A stretch of 64,000 nucleotides of DNA, taken from positions 806,460 through 870,459 of the forward strand of contig RHPI01000560.1 of NCBI GenBank assembly GCA_009103225.1, in the 5' to 3' direction. Of the stretch, positions 50,094 to 63,500 are shown in pieces. The notes below the pieces were generated by a model. It did no database searches, was not told the DNA's origin, and was given only the letters and a program-made list of their open reading frames with translations. The DNA is from Chlorokybus atmophyticus (Eukaryota; Streptophyta; Chlorokybophyceae; Chlorokybales; Chlorokybaceae). Every line of letters starts with the position of its first letter. The stretch's first letter is position 1. Made by a program: the position numbers and the translations under genes.

Positions 50094-51593
50094 GCTGATG
50101 TTACCGCTAGTGCACTTGCTTTCACGCTTGGCAGTAGCTTGCTAGCTTCAAGCATGTACTTTCAGATCTCATACACGGTGTACATAGCATCATAACTCAA
50201 TCATTCTTGCACACGTTATTGGAATACGTATCAAGAACCACATTATGTCTTAGTTGTATAGTTTGAGAGATCTTGATATCCCACACGCAAGAAACAATGA
50301 ACCACTGTAGGACCACAGGGTTAGCTAGGTCATTGGTCAGTAAGGTTGAAAGTCACAATAAGATAGATGAACTTCAGGTTCTCACAGGATTAGGCAAGTC
50401 GTTCCTACACAGCAACATAAACAAGCACAGCGCAAGGAGCACGCACACACACACGCACACACACACACACACACACACCGGCACTGTCAGTTTCTAAAAC
50501 AGCAACATACAAACACTCGCAAACACAGCTTGAGCAGCACACAATGCGACGCACGCATACATGCTTTTGTCCACCAGCAAAACATGCAACGAACCAACAC
50601 TGCACACATGCAAGCAGACAGCTCGCACAGCACCTGCACGAAGCGTCCAATCACGGCTTTTTATGCACGCGCGTGTGTATGCATCAATCTTTAGTCTACA
50701 ATGCACATGCAAGGGATTGCATGGGTGTGCTTGAACACGCGCGCGCACGCCTGCACACCTCAACAAAATACACGCGCAGCGCATGCAGCAGCAACATGAG
50801 GCACAACGACATCAGAACCAACATGCACATAAGGCATAGTGATGCACATCATACATCAAAATTTGTCGTGTCGTACACAAGTGAACATGTGTATATAAAG
50901 TGCGATTGAGTACACACAGATATGTGACAAAATGTTTTTGCTTTCCATGCGCTTTGACTTCCGCTTCATGATCCATTGGCAGCGACTTGTACTTGCACTT
51001 CAACACGTGACTCTTCAATTCTTCATCTGAATGACTCGCACGCCTGTTCAAGATTACAACATATAAAAAAATTGCAGAGACATTCTTGACGCAAACCTGC
51101 ACATTGTAATACGCACGATAAAATAAATAAAATAGCAAATGACATCAGGAGACCTGTGCACCTGAACTTGGGTGAGTGGGAAGAGGGTGGAGTGTTAGAT
51201 AGACTCCTACTTGCGGCAAGTGCGAAGGGAGCAGGGCAAGTGAACCAGCCCAATTACCCTAAGCTCAGCTGCATAAAAACCCCGCACCTTATTCCCTCAG
51301 GCTGGCCTGAAATGACCTGTGTGCTGTGGGGCAGCTCAGGGTGGAAANGGGGGGGGGATCAATTGTACTATATGGGACAACAATACGCGGGTCCATACAT
51401 GACTGCACTGCTGTAACAGCTACATCAATCAAGCCAACAACGCCAAGTCTGCCACCGTAAGTCCAGCAATTTCTGTCAATGAAGTGTCTTGTGCCGGCCG
51501 TTTGTCACGAGATGGCGCTGATCTCATTGCTGCTAGTGCCATGATCGCTGCAGCATGCGACCGATGAAACACTATCGAGATGCGCTGCCGAAA
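50094..51593. other. No gene recognised; (CA)n run
   Basis: A CA-rich microsatellite lies at about 50442-50478. A short G run with an N lies at 51347-51357. No exons recognised. Confidence 0.4.
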
Positions 51594-52094
51594 CTATGTC
51601 ACCAAGCGGGATATGAACCGTGACTCCAGCTCTCTTATATCAATCACACGGCGTGCACACATGGCTAACAGATCAACCGCTGGGGTCCCCATCCAACCAT
51701 AGGTGTCAATCGCTAAGGGTATCAAAGTGTTAGCTGCTGCATGGTCGCCATACTTCGCCCTCTTCACTCTCTCTGCTGCCAGCACACCTGCTCTTGGCCT
51801 GGCGCGAGGCTCCGTAATGATAACATCCAATAGCAGACGCTGATTGCAGCCCGGCTCACACGTGACAATGTCCATGCGTCGCCCCTGCTGCTCATGCGCA
51901 CGCATAGGCAGCACACCAAGAACCTCGCAACGCATCACGAACCTCGCCTCCCTCATGATGGCGGCGAATCCATCACACACAGAATCGTGAGTGGCAATGA
52001 GGTGTCCATTTCGCATGCACATCGAGAGATGCGTGTGGGAAATGAACAGCCGAGGCCTGCCCCGCACTGCCGCTCTCCCTAAAAACAAGTCCAA
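51594..52094 (-). pseudogene. Non-LTR retroelement C-terminal fragment, endonuclease-like
   Basis: A 166-residue open frame ends in QGRRMDIVTCEPG, LLLDVIITEPRARP, AAERVKRAKYGDHA and LIPLAIDTYGWMG. The spacing R-x-D-I...LLLDV...K-x-x-KY resembles the PD-(D/E)xK restriction-like endonuclease that follows the RT in some non-LTR elements. RT itself is absent, so this is a truncated copy. Identification rests on remembered pattern and is moderate. Confidence 0.5.
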
Positions 52095-52239
52095 CCATCA
52101 ACAGCTCATCATAAATCTCGCATGTTGCTGCTGCGAGTTAGATAAAAGGGAGGGGGCGGACGCCGGAGAGGATTAGGGTCGCCCTTAGCTGTCGCCTCAC
52201 AATAGCGTGGATAATTTTAACGTATTTTGAATTGAATAT

Positions 52240-52510
52240 TGTGTCAATAATGACACAATTTGAACTAACTCGTTATTTTTGGCACAAATCACTAAAACTA
52301 TTCTTAATCCGAGCTTGTGTTAGTGTTGGCACGAGCTGTCACGCTCATGGCATTGCTGCCACAACGGTTGTGCCAGCATATATCGATAATTCATGGAGCA
52401 GTAACTTACAATGACACAGTGACTCTATGTGATGCTAGTATTATCCTAAGTCTTTTACAAATTGCTGGTATTAGCACACAATTTGTGCCGGCAATGGCAT
52501 ACGGCGCTGA
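52240..52510. repeat. Dispersed repeat, copy 2
   Basis: Matches 8090-8320: 'ggcacaa', 'gagcttgtgttagtgttggcacgagctgt', 'gtgccagcatat' and 'gtgccggcaatggcata' in the same order. Confidence 0.5.
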
Positions 52511-52929
52511 ACCCATGTGCCACACAAATGAAAACATTAACAAATGCATCCGAGGCTATGACAAACCCATCCATTGGTTACACGTTTATTAATTGTTATG
52601 ACTTAGCGCTACATTATTATAGTGATTGAGTTGTGAAAGGCCTTTGGCTTGATTGTGAGGGGAAGAAAGTAAGGGAAGCAATCTTCTATATTGGCGTGTG
52701 CATGTGTGTGTAAGAAAAGCGTGCGATGGTGTCTATTGAACATGCCTTCATGGTGTGCCTTCAAGCTGAAATCTTAACTTAAACACATTTGTGCCTCGTA
52801 TCAAATATATAAGAGGCGAATACATATGTGTATGCATACGATGTTTGTGTGCAGATACCTACGTTTATTAATATATGTATGTGCACCACATGATTGGTGA
52901 TGATTAATTACACTTATTTATGCATGCAC

Positions 52930-55315
52930 CTTTTCAACATTTACACCAGCATGTATGCTATTCGTAAACGCATTCAGCCGGCGACCGACGTCGTCACGCG
53001 CGTCATACAAGGGGGCTAACCAGCATGTCATGCGTCACGTCAGCCGAGCAGCACGGCGCAAAAGCAGCTTCCGTGCTGCGTTATTTATTGGGTCAGGAGG
53101 TGCTGCAATGCACTCAATGGTGCACCGACTTTGTTGCATGCAACTAATAAAATTGCCCATTGGTCTGCTTCCGATACGGACGGATATGGAGCCATTGCAC
53201 AGGTTAGCGCATTGCTTGTTGCAACATGCACTGAGCATGCCTGTCACAGACGGTCTCGCCGGTAGGAGAGCGTTCCCCGTGCTCATAATCCAGCGGCTTT
53301 GATAACCATTAGCATAGAAAGGCCAATGCATAACACGTGAGTATAGGCCTAGCCTGGCAGTCCGACATGGATGCATGCATGACAAGAGTGCATACTGCAT
53401 GTCACTACCTCAAGCTGCTGACACAGCAGCATGTTTCGGCATATGCCCTGTCTCGTTGCGGTTTGTAAGTGTGGAGTATTTACGATAGTACCGCTTGTGA
53501 TGCGATAGCTCCAGCATTTGTACAATCAGTCACAAGAGCGGCAGCCATCACCATCGCCGGTACGTGCATTGCTTTGTGTGCGGGAGTGCACTGGCGTGTG
53601 TGTATGCTTTCTAGCATAGCTGTTGAACACTGAGCTAGCGCTGGCCAACTACAGCATACACATGCACCAGAACATACACACAAGGCGTGCACACAAGGCT
53701 TGCAAAGGGGTTTTACCCGAACCAACAACTTGTTAATTCTGTTGGCCTTTATACCAGCCAGACTACACATGTCTACTTTAGCAGGCACCGCGTGAGCTAT
53801 ACTTGGCTGATTGCCAATATGTAAGCTTAATTCTCTAGCTTACACTCAAAGCTTCCAACAAGCTAAGCCACGCCTCCCAAGGCTAAGTATACGCGAAGTT
53901 CTCGCCGTTCTCCCAAGGCGTTGGCTGCGTCAGGCTGCGCCAGCCTCATGAGCAAGTCCGGAGTCTCCTACTTGGTCATACTCCGCGTAGTGGACTCGAT
54001 ATCTGCTACAGACTCATGGCTGATCGATAACAGCTCATACTAGTAGCAGTATCTCTAAGGCTCATGCCTTAGCCAATTCACAAGATGACTGGACTGAGCA
54101 GTGTGCAAGACATGCTCATGCTAACAATAGCAACGCCGTAGTAAGTAAGCTTTGTTTGCACTGCACGGCACGCGTGAGCGTTTTGTTGACTGGTTTTGAG
54201 CAATGCTGGAGAGATGGCTTCATCTGGAGAGAAGCTTACCCTGTCTCTGCTGCTGGTTGTGGTGCTGATCGGGCACGGCTGCTTACATGTGGGCGCCATC
54301 ACTATCAACGACTTGTACCCCTTTGGCGCCGACAATGGCGACAATTTCTTCAACAGGTACGCTTGCCATGGCATGCCCGAACAGCAATGTGTGTGCGCAT
54401 CCCATCATACGTGTGCACAGAGCTGTGCCACACGCATTGCCAAACCCCAAGCTGCTACTCATTCAGCTGTTATTGCAGGGGTGATGACATATCTTCGGGT
54501 CTCATCTTGCTGCCTTGTCCTGTGCCCGTGTTCGGTGTCGCCGGCTTGAGCGAGGCGTACGTCCAACAAAATGGTAAGCGAGTCAGTAAGTAAATGCTGG
54601 TGAACCTGAATGCGAAAGTCAAAGGTGCATTGCATAGCTTAAGGTGCATTACGCCGTTGCAATGCAGGCGCAGTGCATTTTCCAAGGCCAGCATGGACTA
54701 CCTCCCCCACCCAATACGTTTTTTTCATTTGCGGGGATGAATACAGCATGGTCGCGGCGTACTGGACGGACCTCACCGCCACCTGCCAAACTTGCAAAGG
54801 CATCGCCTACCGCGCGGTCGAGGATGCTGACCTCCTCGCCGACATCACCAGCGACATACGCGCTGCCTTCCCGAGTGAGGCACCTGCAACCGGCTTCAAT
54901 GCCGAGTCGGCGCTCATCGCAACATGGATCAAGCGTGCATGTGCGTGTGCGTGCCATTGGCCATTAAGAGTTGCGTGCTGCACAGATGTTAACTTGTTAT
55001 TATCTTCTAATCAGGTGACCCTTTACAAGATGAGATCTGATCCGGATGCAACGATCCCCACATTTGAAGTGGTGATTGCTTTTTACAAGCGCATGGTCCT
55101 TGTGGGCTTATTCTTCCCCGACCTAACCTACGGGAGCCCCTGGCGGTTAGCAACAACTTCCCTAAGTACTGTGACATGACTCTGCTAAGTGCGCACTATG
55201 TCTACATGTAATGTGTCATGTCAATATGCAACACTTGGCACGTGTAGCCTCGGCACAAAGGGGTTTCAACCTCGGTGATGGCGTGCGCTCCTTTCGGCTG
55301 CCGTACCTGCCGTAC
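52930..55315 (+). repeat. Segmental duplication, copy 2 (truncated)
   Basis: Covers the upstream flank and the first NIDO exons of the gene at 46953. It stops near 55315 after the GDGVRSFRLP block and is followed by a TRIM insertion at 55357. Confidence 0.75.
54214..55315 (+). pseudogene. Truncated NIDO-domain paralogue
   Basis: Exon 1 is 54214-54356 (143 nt, the same length as its paralogue), with a signal peptide LTLSLLLVVVLIGHG and ITINDLYPFGADNGD. Exon 2 is 54479-54573 (DDISSGLILLPCPVPVFG, EAYVQQNG). An extra intron of 94 bp (54574-54667) follows, which the paralogue lacks. The next exon from 54668 carries YSMVAAYWTDL and FNAESALIATWI. The donor after ATWI is altered (AAGCGTGC instead of AGAGTATG). 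The next exon (55018 on, FEVVIAFYKRMVLVGLFFPD) runs to TGA at 55178-55180 without the expected splice. The rest of the gene is missing. It is probably not functional. Confidence 0.75.
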
Positions 55316-55356
55316 GACGAGGGCAATAAGGACGACGCTGACGACCACCCCTTGGC

Positions 55357-55764
55357 TGTAACGCGGGGCTTAGCCGACTAGGCCATGATAGCAGAAGTCG
55401 CTACCATGAGAGGTTGTGTATTGCTTATTAATGCTTCACAAGCCCTTCTTAGCCTATTCCACATTAATCGGCATTACATTCAACCCGGCTTTAACCGCGA
55501 TTTTACCTCACAGTTAAATTCATAACCATTCTCACCAACTGCCTGAGATCGTTTCCAACGGTCGCGAAAACCTACCCACTCGCGCGCAATTCTGTGCGCC
55601 CGGTGGGACTCAAACCCACGTCCTTTAGAGCTCCGATTACCAATGTAACGCAGGGTTTAGCCGACTAGGCCATGATAGCAAAAGTCGCTACCATGAGAGT
55701 TGTGAATTGCTTATTTATGCTTTACAAGCCCTTTTTAGCCTATTCCACATTAACGGGCATTACA
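55357..55764 (-). mobile_element. Second TRIM-like element (408 bp)
   Basis: LTRs at 55357-55478 and 55644-55764. The inner PBS (minus strand of 55630-55643) is TTGGTAATCGGAGC, identical to the element at 30783. The interior is about 150 bp shorter than that copy but keeps GTTTGAGTCCCACCGGGCGC near the PBS. The flanks are TTGGC (55352-55356) and CTGGC (55765-55769), a 5-bp duplication with one mismatch. Confidence 0.85.
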
Positions 55765-55769
55765 CTGGC

Positions 55770-56733
55770 CCCGCCTGAGCTGGATTTGTAGGAAATCCCT
55801 TCTACCCAACATGGAAGGATTAAAGGGGGGGGGGGGGGGGGGGGGGNGGGAGAATATGAAAGCTGCCGCCCCCCCCTCCCCCCAAAAGGGGGAGAGGCAG
55901 CTTGCATATTTACATATATTGAAGAAATTCTATTTCCAACTCCCCTTAACACCTTCCGCAAAAGAATTACAACTGAAAACTACAATCCCTCTGTTTTTAT
56001 ACATCCAACTTTACGGGGACAGTTACGATATCACAATGACGTCAAGCAAGATAATTGAGTATCACGTGCATAACTTGTTTTGTGCCTGCATTAATATGTA
56101 GCGTCAATTTTGGAAGTTCTTCAGTTGTGCATAAAAGAATAAGTGTCTTTATCGTTGCTTTGACTTACTCTGACTTGTACTTGGCTAGATACACATAGAA
56201 GTGCTCCCCAAACGTGCACACTCGCACACACGCACATAAGATGGGCGCTTCTCTGAATAGTGTTTAAAGGACCTTCCCCCATCTCTGTGATGTCATTGGC
56301 GACTAGATTGGGCACCTTACACAATTACAGCGGGATATGAGTACTCAACCACTTGCTGCCATTATGCGGCACATTGTCATATACTCCCCCTTGCTGCCCT
56401 TTTACTCAACTTGGGTCGGAGGGCAGCAAGGGTGTGTATTTGAATATATGCTGCATACAGGCCAAAATGAAGCGCTTGGCATGCGTAATTTACTCGCCGT
56501 TTGCCTCCTTGAGGCAAGGCTCCCTGCCTTTGTATGTAATGACTGAGCACTCAACACAAGCATGAGGTCTATGTCGTTGTACTTTTGCATAGTATGTGAC
56601 TAAACATGATGATCTTACTTTTTCAAGCTCTGTGCATCACGAGTCACTGAAGCATCATGATGATGATGCTTACGCGTGTTTATGAATGCATAGGGTATGA
56701 GTCATGGGTATGAGTCAATGCGTGTCACCGTTG

Positions 56734-56735
<2 letters not shown>
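55770..56735. other. No gene recognised; short poly-G
   Basis: A poly-G run with N lies at about 55826-55849. A 10-bp inverted repeat (CTTGCTGCCC...GGGCAGCAAG) lies at about 56391-56431. No exons recognised. Confidence 0.4.
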
Positions 56736-57563
<828 letters not shown>

Positions 57564-57569
57564 AAGCGG

Positions 57570-59218
57570 GAGGGCGCGAGGGAGAGAGGGAGAGGGAGAT
57601 GGACTTCAGGTCGCACATGGACACCAAGTTCATCATCTGTAGCTGCGCTTTAGTGCCATACAATCTATCCTCAGGGTTGCTAAACCCTAAGCGATCCACC
57701 AACAACTCAGTGGCTTGTAGCGTCTTGGCAGCTGTGACAAAGTGCAGGACAATGCAGAAATGGTTAAAATGGTAAGCGGCGGTATGGCACTCAACCCTGC
57801 AATGAGCGCTGGTCTGCCTACTGCAGGCTTTGCTTGCTCCTCCTCCTCATCATCACTCTGCTCTGTAAATTCCAACTTGAGCGTTTGCAGCTGGTTGCAT
57901 GCTGCGAGTGCGCTGAGGTTTTGGGATTGGCAAGAGGGAGACAGCGAGAGACCCTACTCTTGCACATTCCTGTAGCTGCTAAGGCTTAGAGCAATGTCCC
58001 CAATGTCATCATTGACAACTCTAAGGAAGTAGTCCATCCATATGACCTCAGGAGACACTTCGCCAAGCAGCTGCAGATCCTCACAGCTGCTTGGAGAAGT
58101 GTTTTGCTTTGGTTCAACTCCATGCACAATTGTCGCGTTCAGGGCGAAGCGCATTTCCGCATTTGCATAATTTAACTCCGGTCAATTACAAAGACCGCAT
58201 TATTGGTTGCCAATGCGTACAATTGCCGAAAACGCTTGTCACAACCCAACAAACCACATCCATGCACCCACCCACACACATGGCTGCTAAACACATGGCT
58301 GCCAATGGCAAGTGCACCCCAATTGCTACGACGATCTTTCCACAACAAACATGACACAATATCAGGAATGTGTGCATATACAACAACGAAATGTCAGGTC
58401 AAATTTGGGTTCACTTCAAAGTAAACTTAGTTCAGCAACCAAATGCCAGAGCGAATGTTTGCTTCTGCGGATTCAACTCCAGCCAAATGTTATGGTTTGC
58501 TTGCGTTGGCGCAATAGGTCTGTTTTTCTTGGCATGATTGAAATCTTTTGGGCATGGGAGTATCCTGCTGTGATGGAATGCCTTCTTGCGTTCCTCAATG
58601 TCGTGCAGATTGACCATAAAGGTCTTCGAAAAGTGGTCATTGTCCCACACCCAAGACATGTTCCTGCAGTGCACTCAAGGCTTGGATTGCGTAATTACAT
58701 GAGTACATTATGTTTGAAACAATCCGTCATTCACCGATTTTCCATTCCTTGAAGACGGCTTTGTAGTGCTCCTTCAGCTCTTAGGAAGTCCGTAACATTT
58801 TTCTACGTTCCTCCACAATCATTGAGGGGATACCGGCGTTGCTTAACTTTCTTCTGTGGCTGCTTAGCAGTGTCTAGTACACTGCCTCGCGAGGCTCGAG
58901 GTCGCCGGCAAGTCACTGTTGAATATGATGCCATTGAGTGAGATGAGATGCATCTGAGTGAAGGGCTCATCAGCTTTGGCGCGCCCACCCACACGATATC
59001 CACGCACGCTGACAATGGGTAGTCACGGACCCGTTATTGCTATCATCGGTATTGTTTTTGGGCATGTTCTGAGACCATTTGGACAGACTGTCGCGACTAC
59101 CAAGTACTTTTCGACATCCTAGATTATCATGGCATTGTTTGTGCTGCCTCACGTGTCTGACCTGGTGATGGTTGAATGAGGTAAAGCCTTCATGCACTGC
59201 GCCAATGTGCATTGCAGC
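57570..59218 (-). pseudogene. Degraded, unrecognised minus-strand coding region
   Basis: Several exon-like open pieces read sensibly on the minus strand. Near 58675-58430: NMSWVWDNDHFSKTFMVNLH and NIWLELNPQKQTFALAFG. Near 58150-57960: EVSPEVIWMDYFLRVVNDDI. Near 57955-57810: NLSALAACNQLQTLKLEFTE, a leucine-rich-repeat-like piece, with an in-frame TAG just upstream. Near 57720-57600: LVDRLGFSNPEDRLYGTKA. Near 58860-58740: IVEERRKMLR and ELKEHYKAVFKEWK, interrupted by TAG and TAA. No domain was named with confidence. It is bounded by (GA)n on the left and a Ty3 LTR on the right. Confidence 0.4.
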
Positions 59219-59856
59219 TGTAACAGTCGAGGCCAAGTTTCATGAATTTACGACGTTTTTTGGCCCATTTATCAAGCACGATCTCATGACTTGTGGCAGA
59301 TATTGGCAATTTTGGAGTCTGCCCCGGATATCGACTGGGACCCCAAGACCAGTCCGGAAGGTGCTAGAAAACGGAGGGCCAGTCGAGAAGGGCTCGACCA
59401 GATTTTTAGAAGGGCCTGGCGCCATATGAGCACCTAGTTTGGAGATCTTTGGTGCGTAAGAAAGGTCTAGAAGTACACAGGGTTTTGCAATAATATCTTA
59501 GCATCTAATCTTGTGTAGCACGGGAATTGTCTAGACAGTAGCATGTGCAGTCTGCTAGGTATAAAAGCGTAATTCTACAATGTGCAATACAACCTTTAGC
59601 TCCCTAGTCTCTAGTGTGCAAGCCTGGTGGTGGTTAGCAGGGGTTGCTAGCATGTATCCATTGATGTGTGCTTGCTTGTGTGACAATTCAAGGCGCTACA
59701 CAAGTCGGTGTGTAGCTTCGAGCGCGTGCGTATGCGAGTGGCGGGGCGCGCGTGTGTGCCTGGCAGATGGGGCAAGGTTCCGGTGTGAATACCGTGCCTT
59801 GGTGAGAGGGTTGTTGATTGGATCAACTCATCGGTGACAAGGCGAGCACCGTCACA
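59219..59856 (+). mobile_element. Solo Ty3 LTR (638 bp)
   Basis: Starts TGTAACAGTCGAGG and ends CACCGTCACA. Same family and orientation as 40874-41540. No PBS or PPT is adjacent. Flanks GCAGC (59214-59218) and GACAT (59857-59861) do not match each other. The left flank equals the right flank of the LTR ending at 41540. Confidence 0.88.
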
Positions 59857-60467
59857 GACATGGTTACATGGCATGTAGCTCCTCCTACGGCAGCGACTTT
59901 TGCTGCCATAGCCTAGTGCAGGGACGAGGGCCTTGTCCCTTGGGGGCAGGGATGAGGGTTAGCTGCCGCGCACGACTTGCGCGGTCGCGGGCAGGTCGTA
60001 ACGAGCTTGATAGGTGACTTGTGCAAGTCGGGGCGACGACCCCATGGGTAACGGGTTGGGTGGAATGTCATACCATGGTTATGGGACATGGTTAAATGGC
60101 ATGTGGCTCCTCCTATGGCAGCAACTTTTGCTGCCATAGCCTAGTGCAGTGACGAGGGTCCGGTCCCTTGGGGACAAGGACGAGGGTCAATTGCCGCGCG
60201 ACACTTGCGCAGCCGCGGGCATGTCGCGCCGAGCTTGATAGGTGACTTGGGCAAGTCATGGCGACGACCCCATGGGTAATGAGTTAGGAGGAATGTCATA
60301 CCATGGTTATGGACATGGTTAAATGGCATGTGGCTCCTCCTATGGCAGCGATTTTTGCTGCCATAACCTAGTGCACTGACAAGGGTCCGGTCCCTTGGGG
60401 ACAAGGTCGAGGGTCAATTGCCGCGCGACACTTGCGCAGCCGCGGGCAGGTCGCGGCGAGCTCAGTT
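59857..60467 (+). repeat. Tandem array of a TRIM-like repeat, three units
   Basis: Units 59857-60084 (228 bp), 60085-60311 (227 bp) and 60312-60467 (truncated by the next LTR). Each has the stem-loop ATGGCAGC...GCTGCCAT and AGCCTAGTGCA, fused to interior sequence 'gacgagggtccggtcccttgg' also found inverted at 39003-39160. The PBS and the rest of the LTR are deleted, so this is an amplified internal-deletion derivative. Confidence 0.75.
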
Positions 60468-60995
60468 TGTAACAACCACAGAGCCTATAACCTCCGCCGT
60501 CCCTTCAATCCTCCACCCCAATACCCACACCGCCGATGACAAGCCTGTCACGCCACCAGCAGCATGACGCTGCAGATGGAAGAGAGCTGAATGAGGTCTT
60601 ATCAGTTGATGAGACCTTATATATCAGGGATGTACCACATACATGTGTCTTGATATCGAACTCACAATTAGATATCACCTCTATAGATAGGGTAGCCGTT
60701 AGAAATCTAGCGTGAGCCAACAAGAGCTCAGATATACAACAATAAGATATCTAATGATATGGTACCTATCGCGATATCTGGCTATAGTGATCGCATATCT
60801 GATATGCGACTTTAAATTGGCTTGAATAGGCGGTTCTACACCCATTGGGACTTACCAAGGCTATAAAGTATTATAAGCTTTAATAAGCGAGGAACCATTG
60901 AAAAGAGGTATAAATAAGCATTTACATGTACTTATTTACGCAGTATATGTTATTTAGGTAGCAATAATACCCCTATTATTATTGCTCCCGTGACA
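60468..60995 (-). repeat. 3' LTR of the telomere-proximal Ty3 element (528 bp)
   Basis: TG...CA ends; unrelated in sequence to the 1719-family LTR apart from the termini. The left boundary truncates the tandem array. Confidence 0.8.
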
Positions 60996-61210
60996 TTCCC
61001 CCCCACTTAGGTTATCAATGTCCTCGTTGAACTCAAGTTGATCTGGTTTTATCCCGAGTCAGTGACACCAGGGAGATAGCAGGAAATGATAGGTTGGTAA
61101 TGAATCTGCACTGCCAGTCTGTCATAACCAAGCCCGCAGTTTACGGTGGGATTCACACCCCAGTAAGCTCGAAGCAACGCACGGTAGTGTGTGAGATGCA
61201 TGTCAGGCTC

Positions 61211-62260
61211 TCAACTGTTATGTTTCGGGCCACATCCTTTCCATTTAACTAAATGGCGGGTCGCACGTCCACGCTTGTTTAGCTTATGGTCCAAGATGGC
61301 TTCCACCTCATATTCAAGCTCGCAGTCCACTTGAAGTGGCGGTGGTGGAGGCTGCGTTGAACCGTCAGAGCGGTAGGGTTCCAAGTTCACATGGAACACG
61401 TTATGCACATGCATGCTCGGGGGCAACTGCAGTCGGTAAGCATGCGTACCAACTTGATCGATAATAAAGAACGGTCTTAACCATTGGGGCAACAACTTGT
61501 GCGCCCCTGTACCTTTGATGATCATCATCAATGATTGTGTTTTTTGCATTAAGTAACATTTCATCGCTGATATTAAAAGTGGCCATTAATTGATGCTTAT
61601 CAACGTAAGCTTTTTGCCTATCCTGTGCTTGTGACAAATATAGCTTGATTCAAGCCAAATGTTTTTGCATAGCAATGGCAAACTCCTTTGCCGCTGGCAT
61701 AAAGATCATTGCGAGGTACGCGCAATAAAGCGGGTGTGTTAGGGTGAATCTCATAATTCAAAAGAAATGGGGTTTCTTTCGCACTCTCCTGCCATGCATT
61801 GTCCACAGCGAACTTTGCCATTGGCAAGTACCTGTCCCAATCAGTATGATCGCTCGCTCTGTTTGGCCATCTGTTTGCGGATGAAAAGCAGTAACGCTTT
61901 GTTTAACCCTCAACAACTCATAGACCTCCTTCCAAAATTTGCAAACAAAGCGAGGATATCGATTTATAATGAGCTCACGAGGTACACCGTGTGCCCCTAT
62001 AGATCGTCGACACAAACTTGCCAAGTCCCGAGCACTGACTGTCGTGCAACACGGGGCAAGTACACCCTTTTTGTTAAACGATTGACAAAAAGCACATTAG
62101 CAGTATACTTTGCTGCTGTTTCTAGAAGGTCAGTAATTAAATCCATGCTGACACTATCTCTTTTGTTTCGAAATCGCTAACGACTTAAGCAATCCCACTT
62201 GTTTTTGTCGTATTGGCTTATTACGCAGACACGCATCACATGTGCAAACATATTGATCCA
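61211..62260 (-). pseudogene. Ty3 integrase and chromodomain remnants
   Basis: Minus-strand pieces, in order: zinc-finger tail VCTCDACLRNKPIRQKQ, core GVPRELIINRYPRFV and TAFHPQTDGQTERA, then RYLPMAKFAVDNAW, QDRQKAYVDKHQ, PFFIIDQVGTHAYRLQL and HNVFHVNL. The start of a chromodomain follows (YEVEAILDHKL...RHLVKWKGCG), where the frame ends early. Several frameshifts and stops separate the pieces. Confidence 0.88.
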
Positions 62261-62639
62261 TATCAGCAGACATTAACGGCCACTAATATAATTATTGCGC
62301 ATATTTGAGTGTTTCATGTTTACTCAAATGCCCAGCACGGTGGGTCGTGTACTGATTGCAAGCGTTGCATGCGCAAGTTGCCCGAGTTGGGGACTACCAA
62401 CTGCTCTCGTTTATACCACAGATTGCCAACAGCAGTGAGCTGTTGTAAGTTCAGTTGATTGCCAAAGCAATTATCCACAGTATAACCTACGGACACGTCT
62501 TTTGGAAAAGGCTCCTTAGGTTGTGGCGAGTCACGCCTACTGCAAAGCGTGTGAGTGCAAAAAGAGCAGGGCTGCGACTTAGTGGATTTGCCACATTAGT
62601 GCGACCCGGACGGTATTGCCAAGTGAAAGTGAATTGAGA

Positions 62640-63121
62640 AATGAACTCATTTCACCTAGCTTGCCGGCTTGGTAGGTTTTGTTGCGTATGGAAACAGGTC
62701 AGCGGGTTATGACCAGTAATCACTAAAACTCCACCCCTTCCAAATAGCAACGCCACATGCGCAACGCATGCACAACCCCGAGTAGCTCTTGCTCAGTAGT
62801 CGTGTAGTTGCGTATAGCAGGAATGAACTTTCTGCTTTTATATGCACATGGTCTACCATCCTGCAGAAGGATTGCCCCACACCAAATGGTTGAAGCATCA
62901 CAAATAACTACAAAAGGCTTTGTGTGGTCTGGAAAAGCCAACACAGGTGCTTGGGTCAACGCATTTTTAATGCATATGAAAGCAACTTCGTGTGCCTCTG
63001 TCCACAATAACTTGACATCTTTTCGCAACAAAGATGTCAAAGAATTTGCCATGCTCGAGTATGCGCGCATGAACTTGTGAAAGTAATTAGCTAACTCCAA
63101 AAAAGCACGTAATTGATGCAC
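62640..63121 (-). pseudogene. Ty3 RT C-terminus and RNase H
   Basis: Reads HQLRAFLELANYFHKFMRAY, then FPDHTKPFVVICDASTIWCG and YTTTEQELLGVVHALRMWR, the connection and RNase H segments with their conserved Asp and Glu positions. Confidence 0.88.
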
Positions 63122-63149
63122 ATCCTTGGGTGATGGCCTTTACCGCAGT

Positions 63150-63500
63150 TACCTTTTGAGGATCTGGTTTCTATCCTTTTTTGCCAATAATATCATACAT
63201 GATGTCCCAGAAAGGGGAGTTCATCCTTTGCAAAGTTGCACTTGGACGAATTGGCATAGAATTTGTGTTCGCGCAACTTGGACAGAACCACTTCCACATG
63301 TTTGTGGTGTTCTTCCCGGGTTTTGCTGACCACAACAATATCATCCAGGTACACAAGCACAAACTTGTACAATTCATCAAAAAAGATTGCATTTATTATT
63401 GATTAAAACGTAGTAGGAGCATTGGTTCACCCGAAAGGCAATGTGTTGTATTCAAAGTGGCCTATTGGGGTGCGAAATGCTGTTTTCTGCACATTTACTG
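63150..63500 (-). pseudogene. Ty3 reverse transcriptase palm fragment
   Basis: Contains FVLVYLDDIVVVSKTREEHH, the catalytic YLDD motif, then VVLSKLREHKFYANSSKCNF. A TGA and a TAA lie in the preceding TLPFG...TNAPTTF segment. Confidence 0.88.

Larger units (their letters stand above)
60468..63500 (-). mobile_element. 5'-truncated Ty3/gypsy chromodomain element, second family
   Basis: The 3' LTR is 60468-60995 (minus strand starts TGTCACGGGAGC and ends GGTTGTTACA), with polypurine tract 60996-61010. From there rightwards lie chromodomain, integrase, RNase H and reverse transcriptase remnants. RT begins abruptly near 63500 (QKTAFRT...IGHFEYNTLPFG). Gag, protease and the 5' LTR are absent. It is the last mobile element before the telomere. 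Confidence 0.88.
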
